Below are positions 62,026 to 64,000 of a stretch of 64,000 bases of DNA, piece after piece. The DNA lies in NCBI GenBank assembly GCA_964618975.1, contig CAZUDI010000013.1:1-64000 (forward strand), in the 5' to 3' direction. The position numbers and the translations under genes are program-made. Numbering within the stretch: the stretch's first letter is position 1; each line of letters opens with the position of its first letter. This DNA is from CAZUDI01 sp964618975 (lineage in GTDB: Bacteria > Desulfobacterota > Desulfomonilia > UBA1062). The notes beneath the pieces were generated by a model. It saw only the letters and a list, made by a program, of their open reading frames with translations. It made no database searches and was not told the origin of the DNA.

Positions 62026-62574
62026 TCAGGCACTCCCGTCCACTCCGTCACGCAGGGCCTTCAGGCGCGGGACGCTCAGGGCCAGGATGACACATTTGAC
62101 GAGGTCGCCCGGGAGAAAGACGAGCAGACCGGTCTGGATCGCCAGTGGCACGGCCTTTTCGACATGCAGGATGCAGGTCAGGGAGAAGGCGAGGTAGGGG
62201 ACCCCTATCAGATAGATGGCCATGGTCGCAAGCAGGGCGGCGACAAAGACCTGCCCCCGGGTGGGGGAACGCCTCTTGAGATACAGGCCGGCCACCACCG
62301 GGGCTACCAGGAAGCCCAGGAGATAGCCGAAAGAGGGCTTCATAATGTAGGCCAGCCCGCCGCCGCCCGAGAAGACGGGGAACCCTATCAGGCCTACAAT
62401 GAGGTAGATGGCCTGAGAGAGAAGGCCCAGGCGCGGGCCGAGCATCAGCCCGGCCATGATGACGAACAGTGTCTGCAGGGTTAGGGGTACCGGTGCAAAG
62501 GGGATGCGGATCAAGGCCCCGGCGGCGCTCAGGGCCGCGAACAGGGGCACGAGGGTCATCGGGGAGCGGCTCAT
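62026..62574 (-). CDS. bioY: biotin transporter BioY
   Basis: 182 residues, six hydrophobic helices, the ECF S-component of biotin uptake. Seen: IPFAPVPLTLQTLFVIMAGLMLGPRLG (in two helices), GLIGFPVFSGGGGLAYIMKPSFGYLLGF, and GDLVKCVILALSV at the end. BioY can work alone or with an ECF ATPase module; no ECF genes are near. The start has no clear ribosome-binding site, and the promoter should lie in the very AT-rich stretch 62580-62620. Confidence 0.92.
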   Translation of the reverse strand: MSRSPMTLVPLFAALSAAGALIRIPFAPVPLTLQTLFVIMAGLMLGPRLGLLSQAIYLIVGLIGFPVFSGGGGLAYIMKPSFGYLLGFLVAPVVAGLYLKRRSPTRGQVFVAALLATMAIYLIGVPYLAFSLTCILHVEKAVPLAIQTGLLVFLPGDLVKCVILALSVPRLKALRDGVDGSA

Positions 62575-62716
62575 ATTAAACAGCTGATATTATAATATAT
62601 TTCATAAGTAAAGGGAAAATGGGGATTGAAATGCCCGCCACGATAGTCTATTCTGTCTCTATCAATTGGGAACAGTCTTTTAGGGACGCCTTATTTGAGT
62701 GAAGGGAGGTGCGGCC

Positions 62717-63337
62717 ATGTCAGTCCGGATAACATGGTTAGGCCATGCGAGTGTCAAGATCGAAGCCCCCCCCACGGTGATCTATCTGGACCCCTGGAAG
62801 GTGGTTGGCCCCCAGCGTGCGGCCGATGCGATTCTTATCACCCATGCGCACCACGATCACTTCTCCCCGGAGGACGTGCGGCGGCTCTCCCGGCCGGGCA
62901 CGCGGGTGGTGGCGCCCATGAACGATGCCCTGGTCACCGACTGCATCGCCGTTGGGGAGATCTTACAGTTTGCGGGCTTCAGCGTTGAGGCCCTGCCGGC
63001 CTACAATACGGACAAGGACTTCCATCCGCGGGACAACGGATGGGTGGGCTATATCGTCAGCATCGGCGGTCAGCGCATCTACCATGCCGGGGATACGGAC
63101 GTGATCCCCGAGATGCAGGGGCTGAAGGTGGACGTGGCCCTGTTGCCGGTGGGGGGCACCTATACCATGCGGCCGGAGGAATGCCTGAAGGCCCTGGCCG
63201 ATATTGCACCCGGCCGGGTTATTCCCATCCACTTCGGCGACATCGTCGGCACCCGGGCCGATGCCGAGCGTCTGCTGGACAACGGGATCTGTCCGGTGCA
63301 CATCCTCGAGGGCGAGGAAAGCATCGAGGTGGGCTGA
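62717..63337 (+). CDS. UPF0173-type metal-dependent hydrolase
   Basis: 206 residues, metallo-beta-lactamase fold. ITWLGHASVKIEAP at the start, HAHHDHFSPEDV as the metal site, YHAGDTDVIPEM and IPIHFGDIVGTRAD complete it. The family is known (YtkL/UPF0173), but its substrate is not. GGGAGGTGCGGCC lies before the ATG at 62717; a GTG at 62699 is the alternative. The PAS gene starts 4 bases after its stop. Confidence 0.9.
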   Translation: MSVRITWLGHASVKIEAPPTVIYLDPWKVVGPQRAADAILITHAHHDHFSPEDVRRLSRPGTRVVAPMNDALVTDCIAVGEILQFAGFSVEALPAYNTDKDFHPRDNGWVGYIVSIGGQRIYHAGDTDVIPEMQGLKVDVALLPVGGTYTMRPEECLKALADIAPGRVIPIHFGDIVGTRADAERLLDNGICPVHILEGEESIEVG

Positions 63338-63341
63338 GCGC

Positions 63342-64000
63342 ATGCCCACGACCCTGGACCAGATCCGCTTCGTCCTGGCCGAGGCCCCCTTCGGGGTCTG
63401 TGTGATGGACGGCGAAGGCACGATCGTCTATGCCAATGCACGCTTCGAGGACAACCTCATCATCAACTCCACGCCCATTACGGGCAAGTGTGTCTATGAC
63501 CTGATCCCCGAGGTCATGCTCGACGAGGGGGTTATGCGCCGGCTGAGGTCCCTCATCGATCAGGGGAGCACCTTCTCCCTCATGGTGGAGACCATGAGCG
63601 CACAGCGCATCCGGGCCTCGGGCCTCATCAACCTGTTCGGGTACCGCCTTGGGGCCTATAACCTGCTCATCGCCGACCTGGTGGGCGGTCAGTACGACCA
63701 GGATAACTGGTATACCAAGTTCATCCATGACATCCCCGATGCCATTATCATCATGAAGCATGGCACCCTTATCTTCTCCAACCCCGCCTTTGCCAGCATG
63801 CTGCGCAGGTCCATGGACGAGGTCCTGGGGCGGCAGATCTTCGATTTCATCAGCCCCGCTGATGCGCGCACGCTTGCCACCCTCCGCGAGGACGAGGTGC
63901 ACGAGCTGACGGCCCGCATCCACGTGCCCACCAGCTCGGGCGAGCGCATCCTGGAGGGGCGCTTCCACGCCGTCCAGGACCGGCGGGGGACCTCGATTGC
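63342..64000 (+). CDS. PAS-domain protein, cut by the right edge
   Basis: The frame is open from an ATG at 63342 to the window end (219 codons seen, no stop). It contains a PAS-like region at about 5-110 (AEAPFGVCVMDGEGTIVYAN) and a second at about 130-219 (IHDIPDAIIIMKHGTLIFSN). The output domain, probably a kinase or GGDEF, would lie beyond the edge. GAGGTGGG before the start. Translation may be coupled to the hydrolase gene. Confidence 0.82.
   Translation, partial: MPTTLDQIRFVLAEAPFGVCVMDGEGTIVYANARFEDNLIINSTPITGKCVYDLIPEVMLDEGVMRRLRSLIDQGSTFSLMVETMSAQRIRASGLINLFGYRLGAYNLLIADLVGGQYDQDNWYTKFIHDIPDAIIIMKHGTLIFSNPAFASMLRRSMDEVLGRQIFDFISPADARTLATLREDEVHELTARIHVPTSSGERILEGRFHAVQDRRGTSI

Overview
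This is a GC-rich bacterial window with short intergenic spaces, many ATGA-type gene overlaps and almost all genes intact. Gene content fits an anaerobic or facultative member of the former Deltaproteobacteria (Desulfobacterota and relatives). The signs are UGA-encoded selenocysteine, a selenium-type YedE, a GldAFG/DUF4340 export cluster, many PAS sensor proteins, cysteine-free Thi4 with a ThiD2-ThiE fusion, and the order queA-tgt-yajC-secD-secF. The lineage is inferred from gene content and is not proven. One 100-N assembly gap lies at 31895-31994.

0-15 kb: a PAS sensor with no kinase domain; an ABC-F ATPase; an alpha/beta hydrolase; a ferredoxin plus cytochrome b pair resembling FdnH/FdnI without a catalytic subunit; a HesB/IscA-like selenoprotein (in-frame UGA plus SECIS hairpin) divergent from an FNR/Dnr-type regulator with its own TTGAT-N4-ATCAA box; a large acyl-CoA dehydrogenase; a ChaN-like secreted protein; and dus, a YhcC-type radical SAM gene and an Ldh-type dehydrogenase in one operon. 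15-17.3 kb: an EACC1-like protein translationally coupled to a membrane-anchored caspase-fold protein, a likely conflict (defence) cassette bracketed by direct copies of the window's repeat family.

17.5-32 kb: a phospholipase D lipoprotein; a Tat-exported metallophosphoesterase with a CFI-box tail; a LysR regulator divergent from selD, which is itself a selenoprotein; a 1081-residue hybrid sensor kinase; a thiamin operon (thi4, thiD2-thiE fusion, thiC) under a TPP riboswitch and terminator; and tusA plus yedE. With hesB-like, selD and yedE/tusA, this stretch shows active selenium use; selA, selB and selC are not here.

32-48 kb: a polar amino-acid ABC transporter whose permease is fused to a periplasmic TPR segment; an SGNH hydrolase; a HAD phosphatase; a phytoene-desaturase-like oxidoreductase; the GldAFG/DUF4340 cluster; a dCMP deaminase and an unusual Dcd/dUTPase-fold protein; a TrmN6-like methyltransferase; then tig-clpP-clpX-hup without lon. 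48.7-64 kb: tRNA-Val and tRNA-Asp; a PP-loop tRNA thiolation-like protein; DUF2065; queA-tgt-yajC-secD-secF; a CNNM/CBS protein; remnants of a hybrid kinase; several small secreted proteins; a duplicated cysteine-module protein; bioY; a UPF0173 hydrolase; and a PAS protein cut by the window edge.

About 14 copies of an 80-bp imperfect-palindrome repeat lie between genes, mostly at operon boundaries. They share two internal hairpins and form an abundant REP-like family that is not explained by the genes.
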